NCBI GenBank assembly: GCA_035702985.1
Contig: DASSZD010000149.1
Span: 1-40,324 of the forward strand
Direction of reading: 5' to 3'
DNA length: 40,324 bases
DNA from: JAKAXG01 sp035702985
GTDB taxonomy: Bacteria; Actinomycetota; Acidimicrobiia; Acidimicrobiales; Palsa-688
Shown one piece after another: positions 14,725 through 22,484 of this stretch. The notes beneath the pieces were generated by a model. The model saw only the letters and a program-made list of their open reading frames with translations. It searched no databases and was not told the DNA's origin. Position 1 is the stretch's first letter. Every line of letters starts with the position of its first letter. The translations under genes were made by a program, and so were the position numbers.

Positions 14725-17361
14725 GTGACGGTCCGGACCGGCTTCGCCGCGGAGTTGGGCTTCGCCCTGGACCGCTTCCAGGAGCAGGCTCTCGACGCCC
14801 TCGATGCCGGAGGCAGCGTGGTGGTGGCCGCCCCGACCGGGTCCGGCAAGACGGTGGTGGCCCAGTACGCCGTGACCCGGGCCCTGGCCGAGGGGCGCAA
14901 GGCGTTCTACACCACCCCCCTCAAGGCCCTGTCCAACCAGAAGTACCTGGAGCTGGTGCACCGCCACGGCGCCGACTCGGTGGGCCTGCTCACCGGGGAC
15001 AACTCCATCAACGGCACCGCCCCCGTCGTCGTCATGACCACCGAGGTGCTGCGCAACATGATCTACGCCTCCTCCGGGGCGCTGGACGGGCTGCGCTACG
15101 TGGTCCTCGACGAGGTCCACTACCTGCAGAACGCCTACCGGGGCCCGGTGTGGGAGGAGGTCATCATCCACGCCCCGGCCGGGGTGGACCTGGTGTGCCT
15201 GTCGGCCACCGTGTCCAACGCCGAGGAGCTGGCCGACTGGATCCGCACCGTCCGGGGGGCCACCACGGCGGTGATCGAGGACCGCCGGCCGGTGGAGCTG
15301 CAGGATCTGTACCTGCTCGGCGACAGGTCCAACGACCGGCTCCTGCTCGTGCCCACCCTGATCGACGGCCGCCCCAACGCCGAGGCGGCGGCGCTGGACT
15401 CCAAGACGCTCCGCCACCCGGGGATGCGGGGCCGTCCCCGGGGCCGGCTGTTCACCCCCCGGCGGGTGGAGGTGGTGGACCTGCTCGAGGAGCACGACAT
15501 GCTCCCGGCGATCTATTTCATCTTCTCCCGGGCGGCCTGCGACGACGCAGTGACCCAGTGCGTGCGGGAGGGCAAACGGCTGACCAGCGCCGACGACAGG
15601 AGCCAGATCCGGGCCATCGTCCGGGCGCACGTGGAGCGACTGTCCGGTGAGGACCTCCAGGTGCTGGACTACGGGGCGTGGGTCAGCGGGCTGGAGGCCG
15701 GCTACGCCGCCCACCACGCCGGCATGGTGCCGCCGTTCAAGGAGGCGGTGGAGGCCTGCTTCGCGGCCGGGCTGGTGAAGGTGGTGTTCGCCACCGAGAC
15801 CCTGTCGCTCGGGATCAACATGCCGGCCCGCAGCGTGGTCATCGAGAAGCTGACCAAGTTCACCGGCGAACGCCACGAGTTCCTCACCCCGGGGGAGTAC
15901 ACCCAGCTCACCGGGCGGGCCGGCAGGCGGGGTATCGACAAGGTCGGCCACGCCGTGGTGCTGTGGTCCCCGTTCGTGCCCTTCGACCAGGTGGCCGGGT
16001 TGGCCGGGGCCCGCACCTACGCCCTCACCAGCAGCTTCCGGCCCACCTACAACATGGCCGCCAACCTGGTCCGCCGGTACCCGCCCGACGTGGCCCACCA
16101 CCTGCTCAACCTGTCCTTCGCCCAGTTCCGGGCCGACAGCGACGTGGTGCGCCTGGAGACCCAGCTGGAGCGCACCTCCGCCCTCCTGGAGGAGGCCCGG
16201 CGGGCCGCCGCCTGCCGGCTGGGCGACGCCGAGGAGTACCGCCGCCTGATCCGGGCCAGCGAGGAGTCCGCCCGCCAGCGCCCGTCCATGACCGCCGAGG
16301 TGGTGGCCGCCCTGGAGCGGGTCCGCCCCGGCGACATCCTGGTCGTGCCAGGAGGTCGGGAGGGCGGCCGGGTGGCGGTGCTGTCCACCACCCGCCGGCG
16401 GGGCGGCGACATCCGGGTCCGGGCCATCACCGCCGACCGCAAGCTGGTGTCGCTGAGCCCCCGGGACTTCCCGGCCCCGCCCGCCGCCCTGGCCCGCATC
16501 TCCCTGCCCGCGCCCTACGCCCCCAACAACACCTCGTTCCAGCGCCAGGTGGCGTCGTCCCTGGTGGCCAGCCGGCTCGAACCCGCCTCCACCGAGGCGG
16601 CCGTGGCGTCGGTCCGGCGGGAGTGGAGGGGGGCCCGGGCCGTGTCGGACGCGGTGGCCGCCGAACGGCACCCGGTGGCCGCCTGCCCCGACGCCCGGCT
16701 CCACCTGCGGGCGCTGGACCGGGCCGATCGCCTGACCCGGGACGTGGAGCGGCTGGAGCGCCGGGTGAAGGGGCGCATGGAGTCGCTGGCCCGCCTGTTC
16801 GACCGGGTGCTGCGGGTGCTCGAGGCGTGGGGTTACATCGACGGCTGGAGCCTCACCGACGGCGGCCAGCGGCTGGCCCGCATCTACCACGAGAGCGACC
16901 TGCTCATCGCCGAGTGCCTGGGTCAGGGGCTGCTCGACGGGCTGGGGGAGGCCGAGCTGGCCGCCCTGGTGTCGGTGTTCACCTACGAGAGCCGCAGCCA
17001 GGGGGAGGGGACGGCCTGGCTGCCCACCCCCCGCCTGCGCCGCCGGTGGGCCGCCATCTCGCGGCTGGTGGCCGAGCTCAACGAGGCCGAGGACGACGCC
17101 GGCCTGCCGCTCACCCGCCCGCCCGACCCCGGCTTCGCCGGCCTGGCCTTCGCCTGGGCGTCGGGGGAGGACCTGGGCGAGGTGATCTCCGACGAGGAGA
17201 TGTCGGGCGGGGATTTCGTGCGCAACGTCAAGCAGCTGATCGACCTGCTCCGCCAGGTCGGCGACACCGCCCCCGACCCGGTCACCGGGTCGGCCGCCCG
17301 GGCCGCCGCCGACGGTCTCATGCGGGGTGTGGTGGCCGCCTCGTCGGTCGTGACCGGATGA
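14725..17361 (+). CDS. helY: DEVH-box RNA helicase, HelY/Ski2-like
   Basis: This 878-residue superfamily-2 helicase carries motif I APTGSGKT (36-43), motif Ia TTPLKALSNQKY, motif II DEVH (129-132), motif III SAT, motif V ATETLSLGINMPA and motif VI QLTGRAGRRGID. The C-terminal part includes a DSHCT-type domain (LGQGLLDGLGEAELAALVSV). It matches the Mtr4/Ski2-like HelY of mycobacteria, thought to unwind RNA for processing or decay. The start is GTG 14725, with TatC ending at 14717; a short purine run lies before it. Synteny with tatC supports the assignment. Confidence 0.93.
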   Translation: MTVRTGFAAELGFALDRFQEQALDALDAGGSVVVAAPTGSGKTVVAQYAVTRALAEGRKAFYTTPLKALSNQKYLELVHRHGADSVGLLTGDNSINGTAPVVVMTTEVLRNMIYASSGALDGLRYVVLDEVHYLQNAYRGPVWEEVIIHAPAGVDLVCLSATVSNAEELADWIRTVRGATTAVIEDRRPVELQDLYLLGDRSNDRLLLVPTLIDGRPNAEAAALDSKTLRHPGMRGRPRGRLFTPRRVEVVDLLEEHDMLPAIYFIFSRAACDDAVTQCVREGKRLTSADDRSQIRAIVRAHVERLSGEDLQVLDYGAWVSGLEAGYAAHHAGMVPPFKEAVEACFAAGLVKVVFATETLSLGINMPARSVVIEKLTKFTGERHEFLTPGEYTQLTGRAGRRGIDKVGHAVVLWSPFVPFDQVAGLAGARTYALTSSFRPTYNMAANLVRRYPPDVAHHLLNLSFAQFRADSDVVRLETQLERTSALLEEARRAAACRLGDAEEYRRLIRASEESARQRPSMTAEVVAALERVRPGDILVVPGGREGGRVAVLSTTRRRGGDIRVRAITADRKLVSLSPRDFPAPPAALARISLPAPYAPNNTSFQRQVASSLVASRLEPASTEAAVASVRREWRGARAVSDAVAAERHPVAACPDARLHLRALDRADRLTRDVERLERRVKGRMESLARLFDRVLRVLEAWGYIDGWSLTDGGQRLARIYHESDLLIAECLGQGLLDGLGEAELAALVSVFTYESRSQGEGTAWLPTPRLRRRWAAISRLVAELNEAEDDAGLPLTRPPDPGFAGLAFAWASGEDLGEVISDEEMSGGDFVRNVKQLIDLLRQVGDTAPDPVTGSAARAAADGLMRGVVAASSVVTG

Positions 17362-17399
17362 AAGCCCCAATGGTCCCCCAGCCGGGCGGCGGCGGCCCG

Positions 17400-17405
17400 T
17401 AGTGT
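17400..17405 (+). promoter_or_regulatory. -10 box (TAGTGT) upstream of the ThyX-like gene
   Basis: TAGTGT ends ten bases before ATG 17416. It covers the alternative GTG at 17404, which argues for ATG 17416 as the real, leaderless start. Confidence 0.5.
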
Positions 17406-17415
17406 GAGCCGGGCC

Positions 17416-19071
17416 ATGGGGTACCTGGATACTGGCATCTACGCTGTCGAAGAATGGACGGAGGAGGAGGCGGACGTCCTCCGTCGTTACTTCACCAACC
17501 TCGACGGGCCGGTGTTCGCCCTGGTGAACCTGCCCGAAGTGGTCAAAGGCGCCCTTTTCGCCCGGTACTCCCGCTCGGCCAAGAGCCTGCGGCGGCTGTT
17601 CCTGGACGAGTTCGTCGGCGACCTGGACATCAGCGGCGACCTCGGGGTGGACGCCACCATCGGGCTGGCCCGGGCCGAGCAGCTCTACGACCGGGTGTTC
17701 TTCGAGTACGGCGACGACTCGGTGGCCCAGCTGGGCGGCGTCCACCTGGCCTGCGAGCAGGCCTCCAACGTCCTCACCAAGGTGCTCGAGTGGGGCCGGC
17801 TCATGTCCTACATGGAGAAGTCGACCCGCTACGTCGCCTACGACAGCCGCCTGCCCAACGGCCGGTACCGCTACCACCGCGACGGCGACATCCTCGATTC
17901 CCCCCTCGGTGCCCGCTACGTGGGGGACATGGACCGGCTGTTCGACGCCTACGCCGAGCTGCTGCCGGTACTGCAGGCCCATTTTTCCAACCTCCACCCC
18001 AAGGGCGACGGCGACTCGGACTTCGTGTGGCGCCAGTCGATACGGGCCAAGGCCTTCGACGCCCTGCGGGGCATGCTGCCGGCCGGGGCCACCTCCAACC
18101 TGGGCATCTACGCCAGCGGCCAGGCCTACGAGGCGCTGCTGATCCGGATGCGGTCCCACCCGCTGCCCGAGGCCCGGGCCTACGCCGATCTCATCCTCGA
18201 GGAGCTGCGCAAGGTCATCCCGTCGTGGGTCAAGCGGGTGGACGTGGCGGACCGCGGCGCCGCCCACTCCGCCTACCTGGAGGCCAACTCGGCGTCCATG
18301 CACGACCTGGCCGACAGCCTTTTCGGCACCCCGGACCCGGCCTCGGTCGAGGTGGCCGCCGGGGGCGCCCCGGAGGTCACCCTGGTCGACTGGGACCCCG
18401 ACGGCGAGGTGAAGGTGGTGGCGGCCATGCTCTACCCCTACACCGACCGCCCCGAGTCGGTGATCGAGGAGCGGGTGGCGGCCATGGCGGTGGAGGAGCG
18501 GCTGGAGATCGTGCGCCGCTACGTGGGGGAGCGGGCCAACCGCCGGCACCGCCCGGGCCGGGCCCTGGAGCGCTGCGACTACCGCTTCGACGTCATCTCC
18601 GACTACGGCGCCTTCCGCGACCTGCAACGCCACCGGCTGCTCACCGTGGAGTGGCAGGACCTCACCCCGGCCCACGGCTACACCATGCCGGCCTCCGTCA
18701 TGGAGGCCGGGGTGGCCGGCGCCTACGCCGCCGCCATGGACCGCTCGGCGGGGCTGTGGCAGGCGCTGGCGTCACGTTTCCGCCCCAGCCAGGCCGCCTA
18801 CGCCGTGGCGCTGGCGTTCCGGATCAGGTACGCCATGCAGTTCAACGCCCGGGAGGCCATGCACCTGCTCGAGCTGCGGACCAGCCCCCAGGGTCACCCG
18901 GAGTACCGCCAGGTGTGCCAGCAGATGCACCGCCTGATCGCCGAGCGGGCCGGCCACCGCACCATCGCCGCCATGATGAGCTACGTGGACAACGCCGACT
19001 ACGACCGCTCGGGGCTGGAACGCCTGGAGGGCGAGCGCCGGGCCGAGCTCAGAAGGGCCGGCAGAACCTGA
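17416..19071 (+). CDS. tandem ThyX-like protein (flavin-dependent thymidylate synthase fold, two copies)
   Basis: At 551 residues this protein is about twice the usual ThyX length and appears to hold two ThyX-type domains. In the first half the position of the ThyX RHR motif reads EWGRLMSYMEKSTRYV (125-140), losing the RHR but keeping S-x-R-Y; LRGMLPAGATSN (217-228) matches the ThyX LP..TN helix. In the second half RHR survives (405-407, LQRHRLLTVEWQDLTP) but the following S-x-N-x-x-S-x-R pattern does not. NAREAMHLLELRTSPQGHPEYR (477-498) resembles the dUMP-binding C-terminal block. ThyX makes dTMP with FAD, NADPH and methylene-tetrahydrofolate; whether this protein does is unclear. The motif split suggests one composite site or a different reaction. 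A weak hairpin follows the stop. Confidence 0.75.
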   Translation: MGYLDTGIYAVEEWTEEEADVLRRYFTNLDGPVFALVNLPEVVKGALFARYSRSAKSLRRLFLDEFVGDLDISGDLGVDATIGLARAEQLYDRVFFEYGDDSVAQLGGVHLACEQASNVLTKVLEWGRLMSYMEKSTRYVAYDSRLPNGRYRYHRDGDILDSPLGARYVGDMDRLFDAYAELLPVLQAHFSNLHPKGDGDSDFVWRQSIRAKAFDALRGMLPAGATSNLGIYASGQAYEALLIRMRSHPLPEARAYADLILEELRKVIPSWVKRVDVADRGAAHSAYLEANSASMHDLADSLFGTPDPASVEVAAGGAPEVTLVDWDPDGEVKVVAAMLYPYTDRPESVIEERVAAMAVEERLEIVRRYVGERANRRHRPGRALERCDYRFDVISDYGAFRDLQRHRLLTVEWQDLTPAHGYTMPASVMEAGVAGAYAAAMDRSAGLWQALASRFRPSQAAYAVALAFRIRYAMQFNAREAMHLLELRTSPQGHPEYRQVCQQMHRLIAERAGHRTIAAMMSYVDNADYDRSGLERLEGERRAELRRAGRT

Positions 19072-19100
19072 AGCTGTGGTAGAGCTTTAGGACAAAGGGG

Positions 19101-19130
19101 TTGATCTCGCTGTACCAGAGATTGTAGGTT
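19101..19130 (+). promoter_or_regulatory. promoter of the LysM/transglycosylase gene
   Basis: TTGATC (19101-19106) and TAGGTT (19125-19130) are separated by 18 bases, giving a start near 19137 and a leader of about 34 bases. The surrounding DNA is clearly less GC-rich than the genes. Confidence 0.45.
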
Positions 19131-19170
19131 CACAGCCGGTCGGGCGGAGGGAACGGACCTTTCTTCTGCC

Positions 19171-19986
19171 ATGCACCGCTTTCCATCAGTCAAGGCCCTC
19201 AGGGCTGCAGTCGCCGGTTCTCCCCGGCTGCGCCTGGCCGCTGCCGTAGTGGCCGTCACCGGCCTGCTGGCCGGCGGCCTGGCGGACTACTCGTCGGCAT
19301 CGGACGGCGGCTACGTGGTACAGCCCGGTGACTCCCTGTGGGCCATAGCGTCCGCCCACGGGATCAGCGTGGCCCAACTGGCGTCCGCCAACCACCTCGA
19401 CCCCGGTGCCATCCTGCCCATCGGGCGTCACCTGTACCTGCCCGGGTCGGCCCCGGCCACCCAGACGGTGGCCGCCGCCGCCGTCATCACCCCCAGCCAC
19501 CCCTCGGCCAACGCCTGGTCCTTCTGCTCCAGCTTCGTGGCCTCACCCGGCCCCTACGGGGCCCTGCCGGCCCGCCTGGAGGCTTCCGCCGACCGGCTGG
19601 CCCTGCGGCCCCTGTTCGAGAAGTGGGCGGCCCACTACGGCCTGTCCCTGCCGCTGCTGGAGGCCGTCGACTGGCAGGAGTCGGGCTGGCAGCAGGGCGT
19701 GGTGTCGTCCACCGGGGCCGTGGGGGTGGGCCAGATCATGCCCGGGACCGGTGTGTTCATCTCCAACGTGCTCATCGGGGAGCCGATGAACCTGAACTCG
19801 GTGTCCGACAACATCCGGATGTCGGCCGCCTTCCTGGCCTACCTGGCCCACGTGGAGGGCGACAACCGTTGCGCCACCATCGCCGCCTACTACGAGGGTC
19901 CGCTCAACCTGTCCGCCTACGGGGTGTTCCCCGACACCCAGACCTACGTGGCCGACGTGGAGGCCCTGCTGCCGCGCTTCGAATAG
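19171..19986 (+). CDS. secreted LysM / lytic transglycosylase-like cell-wall hydrolase
   Basis: This 271-residue exported protein has a basic start, one hydrophobic signal or anchor segment (about 20-40), a LysM peptidoglycan-binding domain (48-91: YVVQPGDSLWAIASAHGISV through IGRHLYLP), a linker, and an SLT/GEWL-type transglycosylase domain (about 140-271). The likely catalytic acid is E170 in DWQESGW, followed by STGAVGVGQIMPGTG, the characteristic G-x-G-Q-I-M-P stretch, and AAFLAYL plus a Y-Y-E segment. It would cleave glycan strands in the wall. The start is the ATG at 19171; a purine-rich block lies about 19 bases upstream, too far to be a normal ribosome-binding site. Confidence 0.88.
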   Translation: MHRFPSVKALRAAVAGSPRLRLAAAVVAVTGLLAGGLADYSSASDGGYVVQPGDSLWAIASAHGISVAQLASANHLDPGAILPIGRHLYLPGSAPATQTVAAAAVITPSHPSANAWSFCSSFVASPGPYGALPARLEASADRLALRPLFEKWAAHYGLSLPLLEAVDWQESGWQQGVVSSTGAVGVGQIMPGTGVFISNVLIGEPMNLNSVSDNIRMSAAFLAYLAHVEGDNRCATIAAYYEGPLNLSAYGVFPDTQTYVADVEALLPRFE

Positions 19987-20010
19987 CACCCGAAATTCTC
20001 GGTTTGGGCC

Positions 20011-20040
20011 TTGACGACCGGGCCTGGATTCGGCCATCTT
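20011..20040 (+). promoter_or_regulatory. possible promoter of the structured-RNA region
   Basis: TTGACG (20011-20016) and CATCTT (20035-20040) are 18 bases apart and would start transcription near 20047, just before a run of strong inverted repeats. Only moderately close to consensus. Confidence 0.35.
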
Positions 20041-20046
20041 GGTGCA

Positions 20047-20230
20047 GCAACGACGCGACGTCGCAAGTGCGGTTGCGTGTGCAGGTAGGGTGGCCTGAGG
20101 GGACGAAGTAGATAACGAACGCAGCCCGTGGGGGACAACCGGCGCGGATCCGGCCCGGCTGCGTGCGGCACCAAAAGTCTCCCGGGCCACCCTGTCGCAT
20201 CCCCATGGGGCTGGAATAGCCGATGGGGGC
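20047..20230 (+). ncRNA. candidate structured RNA or long 5' leader
   Basis: The 356 bases between the transglycosylase gene and the DUF4193 gene hold no convincing gene but several nested stems. GCAAC/GTTGC (20047-20051 with 20072-20076) encloses the self-complementary GCGACGTCGC. AGGGTGGCC (20087-20095) pairs perfectly with GGCCACCCT (20185-20193), and inside it ACGCAGCC (20119-20126) pairs with GGCTGCGT (20157-20164), leaving two unpaired, A-rich flanks. CCCCAT (20201-20206) pairs with ATGGGG (20223-20228), with GGCT/AGCC nested inside. The long stem-bubble-stem form resembles a 6S-like or riboswitch architecture, but I do not recognise any known family. It could be a separate RNA or the leader of the next gene. 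Confidence 0.35.
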
Positions 20231-20270
20231 TGCGAGGTTGAGAGGGGACCCGGGTATCGAATCGGGCGTC

Positions 20271-20276
20271 TAGTAT
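20271..20276 (+). promoter_or_regulatory. -10 box (TAGTAT) of the DUF4193-type gene
   Basis: TAGTAT would start a transcript near 20283, 60 bases before the gene. No clear -35. Confidence 0.4.
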
Positions 20277-20342
20277 CCCGCGCCGACGATGCCGGGCGGC
20301 CCCCCCGGGCGCCGTCTCATCTCAGCTCCTGAAGGAACATCA

Positions 20343-20837
20343 ATGCCCAAAGACGACCTGGACGACGAACTCCTAGAGGAATCCGACGACCTGCCGGAGG
20401 ACCTCGACGAGGAGGACCTGGACGACCTCGACGAGGACGACGACGACATCGAGGACATCGCCGACGACGATGACGATGACGACGACGGCGGCGACGTCGA
20501 CGACAGCGACGACGACGAAGCGGAGGACGACGGCGCCGGTATCCAACTGAAGACCTCCCACGACGATGACGAGGAGGACGACGACGACGATGACGAGGAC
20601 TCCGACGACGTCGAAGCCAGCCTCGACGTCATACTGAAGGAACGCCTGGTCGTCATCGACGACGAGGACGACGAGGAGGACGACGAGGACGTCACCGACA
20701 CCGACGAGCGCACCGAGAGCCCGCTGCGGGTGCTGCCCAAGCAGCCCGGCGAGTTCGTGTGCCAGTCCTGCTTCCTCGTCAAGCACCCCAGCCAGCTGGC
20801 TGACCCGGTCGCCCAGCTCTGCCGGGACTGTGTCTGA
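20343..20837 (+). CDS. extremely acidic DUF4193-type protein with C-terminal zinc-binding motif
   Basis: This 164-residue protein has a long Asp/Glu-dominated region (about 1-130, with runs of up to eight consecutive Asp) and a compact C-terminus. The latter, VLPKQPGEFVCQSCFLVKHP to LCRDCV, has two CxxC pairs typical of the actinobacterial DUF4193 family. Most family members are about 100 residues, so the acidic region is expanded. ATG 20343 has AAGGA six bases upstream; an in-frame ATG at 20289 would add 18 residues without a ribosome-binding site. The function of the family is unknown; the acidic tract could mimic nucleic acid or bind basic proteins or cations (inference). Confidence 0.82.
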   Translation: MPKDDLDDELLEESDDLPEDLDEEDLDDLDEDDDDIEDIADDDDDDDDGGDVDDSDDDEAEDDGAGIQLKTSHDDDEEDDDDDDEDSDDVEASLDVILKERLVVIDDEDDEEDDEDVTDTDERTESPLRVLPKQPGEFVCQSCFLVKHPSQLADPVAQLCRDCV

Positions 20838-20873
20838 GACCGGGCCGAACGGTCCGAATTGGGTGCTCCCGGG

Positions 20874-20879
20874 TAGGAT
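20874..20879 (+). promoter_or_regulatory. -10 box (TAGGAT), leaderless
   Basis: TAGGAT ends six bases before the GTG at 20886, with no Shine-Dalgarno between. Confidence 0.5.
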
Positions 20880-20885
20880 CGCCCG

Positions 20886-21491
20886 GTGACAGACGCCCAC
20901 AAGCCCCTGGATGCCGCTCTGGACCTGCTGGTGTTCGTTCCGGTGGGGCTGGCCGTCACCGCCGCCGAGGAGCTGCCCAAGCTGGCGGCCAAGGGGCGGT
21001 CACGGGTGACCACGCAGCTGGCCATGGCCCGGGTGGTGGGTCAGTTCGCGGTGGCCCGGGGCCGGTCGCTGATCGAGTCCAGGGTCGAGCAGATGTCCGC
21101 CCCGGGTCCCGTTCCGACCCCGACGGCGGAGCCGGCCGGGCCCGGCCCTGATCTGACCTACGACGATCTGATCGGCGAGGAGTCCACCGACGGCGCCGGC
21201 CGGCCCCCCCTGCGGCCGGTGCCCGACCTGCCCCCCCGGGCGTCCGACCAGGTGATCGAATCCGACGCCGGGCTGACCGCGGCGGTCGCCGGGGATCCCG
21301 GCCCGGCCCCGGCCGGGCCCCGGGCCTCCGCCCTGGCCATCCCCGGCTACGACTCGCTGTCGGCCTCGCAGGTGGTGCAGCGCCTGGCCGGCCTGTCCGG
21401 GGACGAGCTGGCCGCCGTGGGCGCCTACGAGCAGGCCCACCGGGGGCGTCGGACCATCCTCAACCGGGTCAACCAGCTGCAGGGCCAGTAG
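20886..21491 (+). CDS. conserved actinobacterial protein, DUF8129-like C-terminus
   Basis: This 201-residue protein has three parts: an N-terminal helical, partly hydrophobic segment (about 7-65, LDLLVFVPVGLAVTAAEELP), a Pro/Gly-rich acidic linker (about 70-145), and a C-terminal helical motif (about 150-198: IPGYDSLSASQVVQRLAGLS, LAAVGAYEQAHRGRRTIL, NRVNQLQ). The last segment recurs, in my recollection, at the end of actinobacterial lipid-droplet-associated-type proteins, as the DUF8129 domain; that naming is uncertain. The N-terminal amphipathic helix fits peripheral membrane or lipid association. GTG start backed by a -10 box. No enzymatic motif. Confidence 0.65.
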   Translation: MTDAHKPLDAALDLLVFVPVGLAVTAAEELPKLAAKGRSRVTTQLAMARVVGQFAVARGRSLIESRVEQMSAPGPVPTPTAEPAGPGPDLTYDDLIGEESTDGAGRPPLRPVPDLPPRASDQVIESDAGLTAAVAGDPGPAPAGPRASALAIPGYDSLSASQVVQRLAGLSGDELAAVGAYEQAHRGRRTILNRVNQLQGQ

Positions 21492-21531
21492 CGGTGGTGC
21501 CGTGACCGCGGCCCGCTGGCGGGGCTAGGCG

Positions 21532-22014
21532 ATGGAGACGGCCCGGCCGGCCGGCCCGGCGGACCGGCCCGAACTGCGAAGGATGTGGGAGCTGGCGGTG
21601 GCCGAGCTGGACGGCCAGCGCGGCGGGTCGCTGCTGGCCGGGGCGTTGACCAGACCGGACCCCGACACCTTCCTGACCGAGGCCCTGAGCGACCCCGACC
21701 GGCTCCTCGTGCTCGGTTTCATCGACGACGTGCCGGTCGGCATGGGCTCGGCGTGCGTGGAACGCAACCGGCGGGAGCCGGTGACCAACCTCGAGCTGCT
21801 CTTCACCGAACCCGACGCCCGCCAGGTGGGGGTGGGGGCGGCCATGGTCGAGGTGGTGGCGGAGTGGGGCTCGTCGCGCGGCGCCGTCGGGGTCGACGCA
21901 CCGGCCCTGCCCGGTAACCGCAGCGCCAAGGCCTTCTTCGAGGCCCAGGGGTTCCAGGCCCGGCTCCTGATCATGCACCGGCCCGAAGGCGGGCCGGCCC
22001 GGGTCGGTGGCTGA
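21532..22014 (+). CDS. GNAT-family N-acetyltransferase
   Basis: This 160-residue protein has the GNAT fold. The acetyl-CoA-binding segment is LELLFTEPDARQVGVGAAMVEVV (about 83-105), with Q-V-G-V-G-A in place of the usual R/Q-x-x-G-x-G/A. The C-terminal PGNRSAKAFFEAQGFQARLL is the typical N-x-x-A-x-x-x-Y/F-x-x-x-G-F segment. The acceptor is unknown; small amines or protein N-termini are common in this group. ATG start; it precedes and overlaps the NUDIX gene by eight bases, so the two are probably co-expressed. Confidence 0.85.
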   Translation: METARPAGPADRPELRRMWELAVAELDGQRGGSLLAGALTRPDPDTFLTEALSDPDRLLVLGFIDDVPVGMGSACVERNRREPVTNLELLFTEPDARQVGVGAAMVEVVAEWGSSRGAVGVDAPALPGNRSAKAFFEAQGFQARLLIMHRPEGGPARVGG

Positions 22015-22429
22015 CCCGGCGGTGGCTCCCCGGCCGGAGGTGTGCGTGGGGGCGGTAGCCGTTTTCGACGAGCGGATCCTGCTGGTACGCCGGGGTCGGG
22101 GCCCGGCCCAGGGCGCCTGGTCGGTGCCCGGCGGGCGGGTGGAGGCGGGGGAGACGCTGGCCGAGGCGGTGGTGCGGGAGCTGGCGGAGGAGACCGGCCT
22201 GGTCGGGGTGTGCGAGTCGCTGCTCGGCTGGGCCGAGGTGATCGGCGAGGACCACCACTTCGTCATCCTGGATTTCGTGGTGACCATCCTGGACGACCGG
22301 GACCCGGTGGCCGGAGACGACGCCGCCGAGGCCGGGTGGGTCCCGCTGCACGAGGTGGCCGACCTGCGCCTGGCCGACGGGCTGGCCGAATTCCTACACG
22401 ACCACGGGATCCTGGAGACCTTCAGCTGA
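22007..22429 (+). CDS. NUDIX hydrolase
   Basis: This 140-residue protein has a complete Nudix box: G43, E49, R57-E58, E61-E62 and G64 in GGRVEAGETLAEAVV followed by RELAEETGL. It would hydrolyse a nucleoside diphosphate linked to another moiety, using Mg2+. The N-terminus (VCVGAVAVFDERILLVRRGR, then GAWSVPGGR) resembles ADP-ribose or 8-oxo-dGTP type hydrolases; the substrate is not evident. GTG 22007 overlaps the end of the acetyltransferase gene. A strong hairpin follows the stop. Confidence 0.9.
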   Translation: MADPAVAPRPEVCVGAVAVFDERILLVRRGRGPAQGAWSVPGGRVEAGETLAEAVVRELAEETGLVGVCESLLGWAEVIGEDHHFVILDFVVTILDDRDPVAGDDAAEAGWVPLHEVADLRLADGLAEFLHDHGILETFS

Positions 22430-22467
22430 CCCCGTCCTGCGGGCCGTGGACGACCCGCAGGACGGGG
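22430..22467. terminator. bidirectional terminator hairpin
   Basis: CCCCGTCCTGCGGG (22430-22443) pairs perfectly over 14 bp with CCCGCAGGACGGGG (22454-22467), loop ten bases, immediately after the NUDIX stop and before the convergent minus-strand gene. No T-tract is present. Confidence 0.75.
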
Positions 22468-22484
22468 CGGGCTTCAAACTCCGG

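Noticed and set aside
14683..18675. A 1330-codon minus-strand open frame opposite helY and the ThyX-like gene
   Set aside because: Same reason: no recognisable domain, and it is the mirror of strongly conserved genes.
19072..19145. tRNA-like or terminator stem (GCTGTG/CACAGC, AAGCT/AGCTT) after the ThyX-like gene
   Set aside because: No D-loop, anticodon stem or TTCRANNC arm; the hairpin is too short for a confident terminator, and promoter elements for the next gene explain the AT-rich sequence.
20047..20230. 6S RNA, tmRNA, SRP RNA, RNase P RNA or known riboswitch
   Set aside because: The diagnostic conserved sequences of these classes were not found, so it is listed only as an unnamed structured-RNA candidate.
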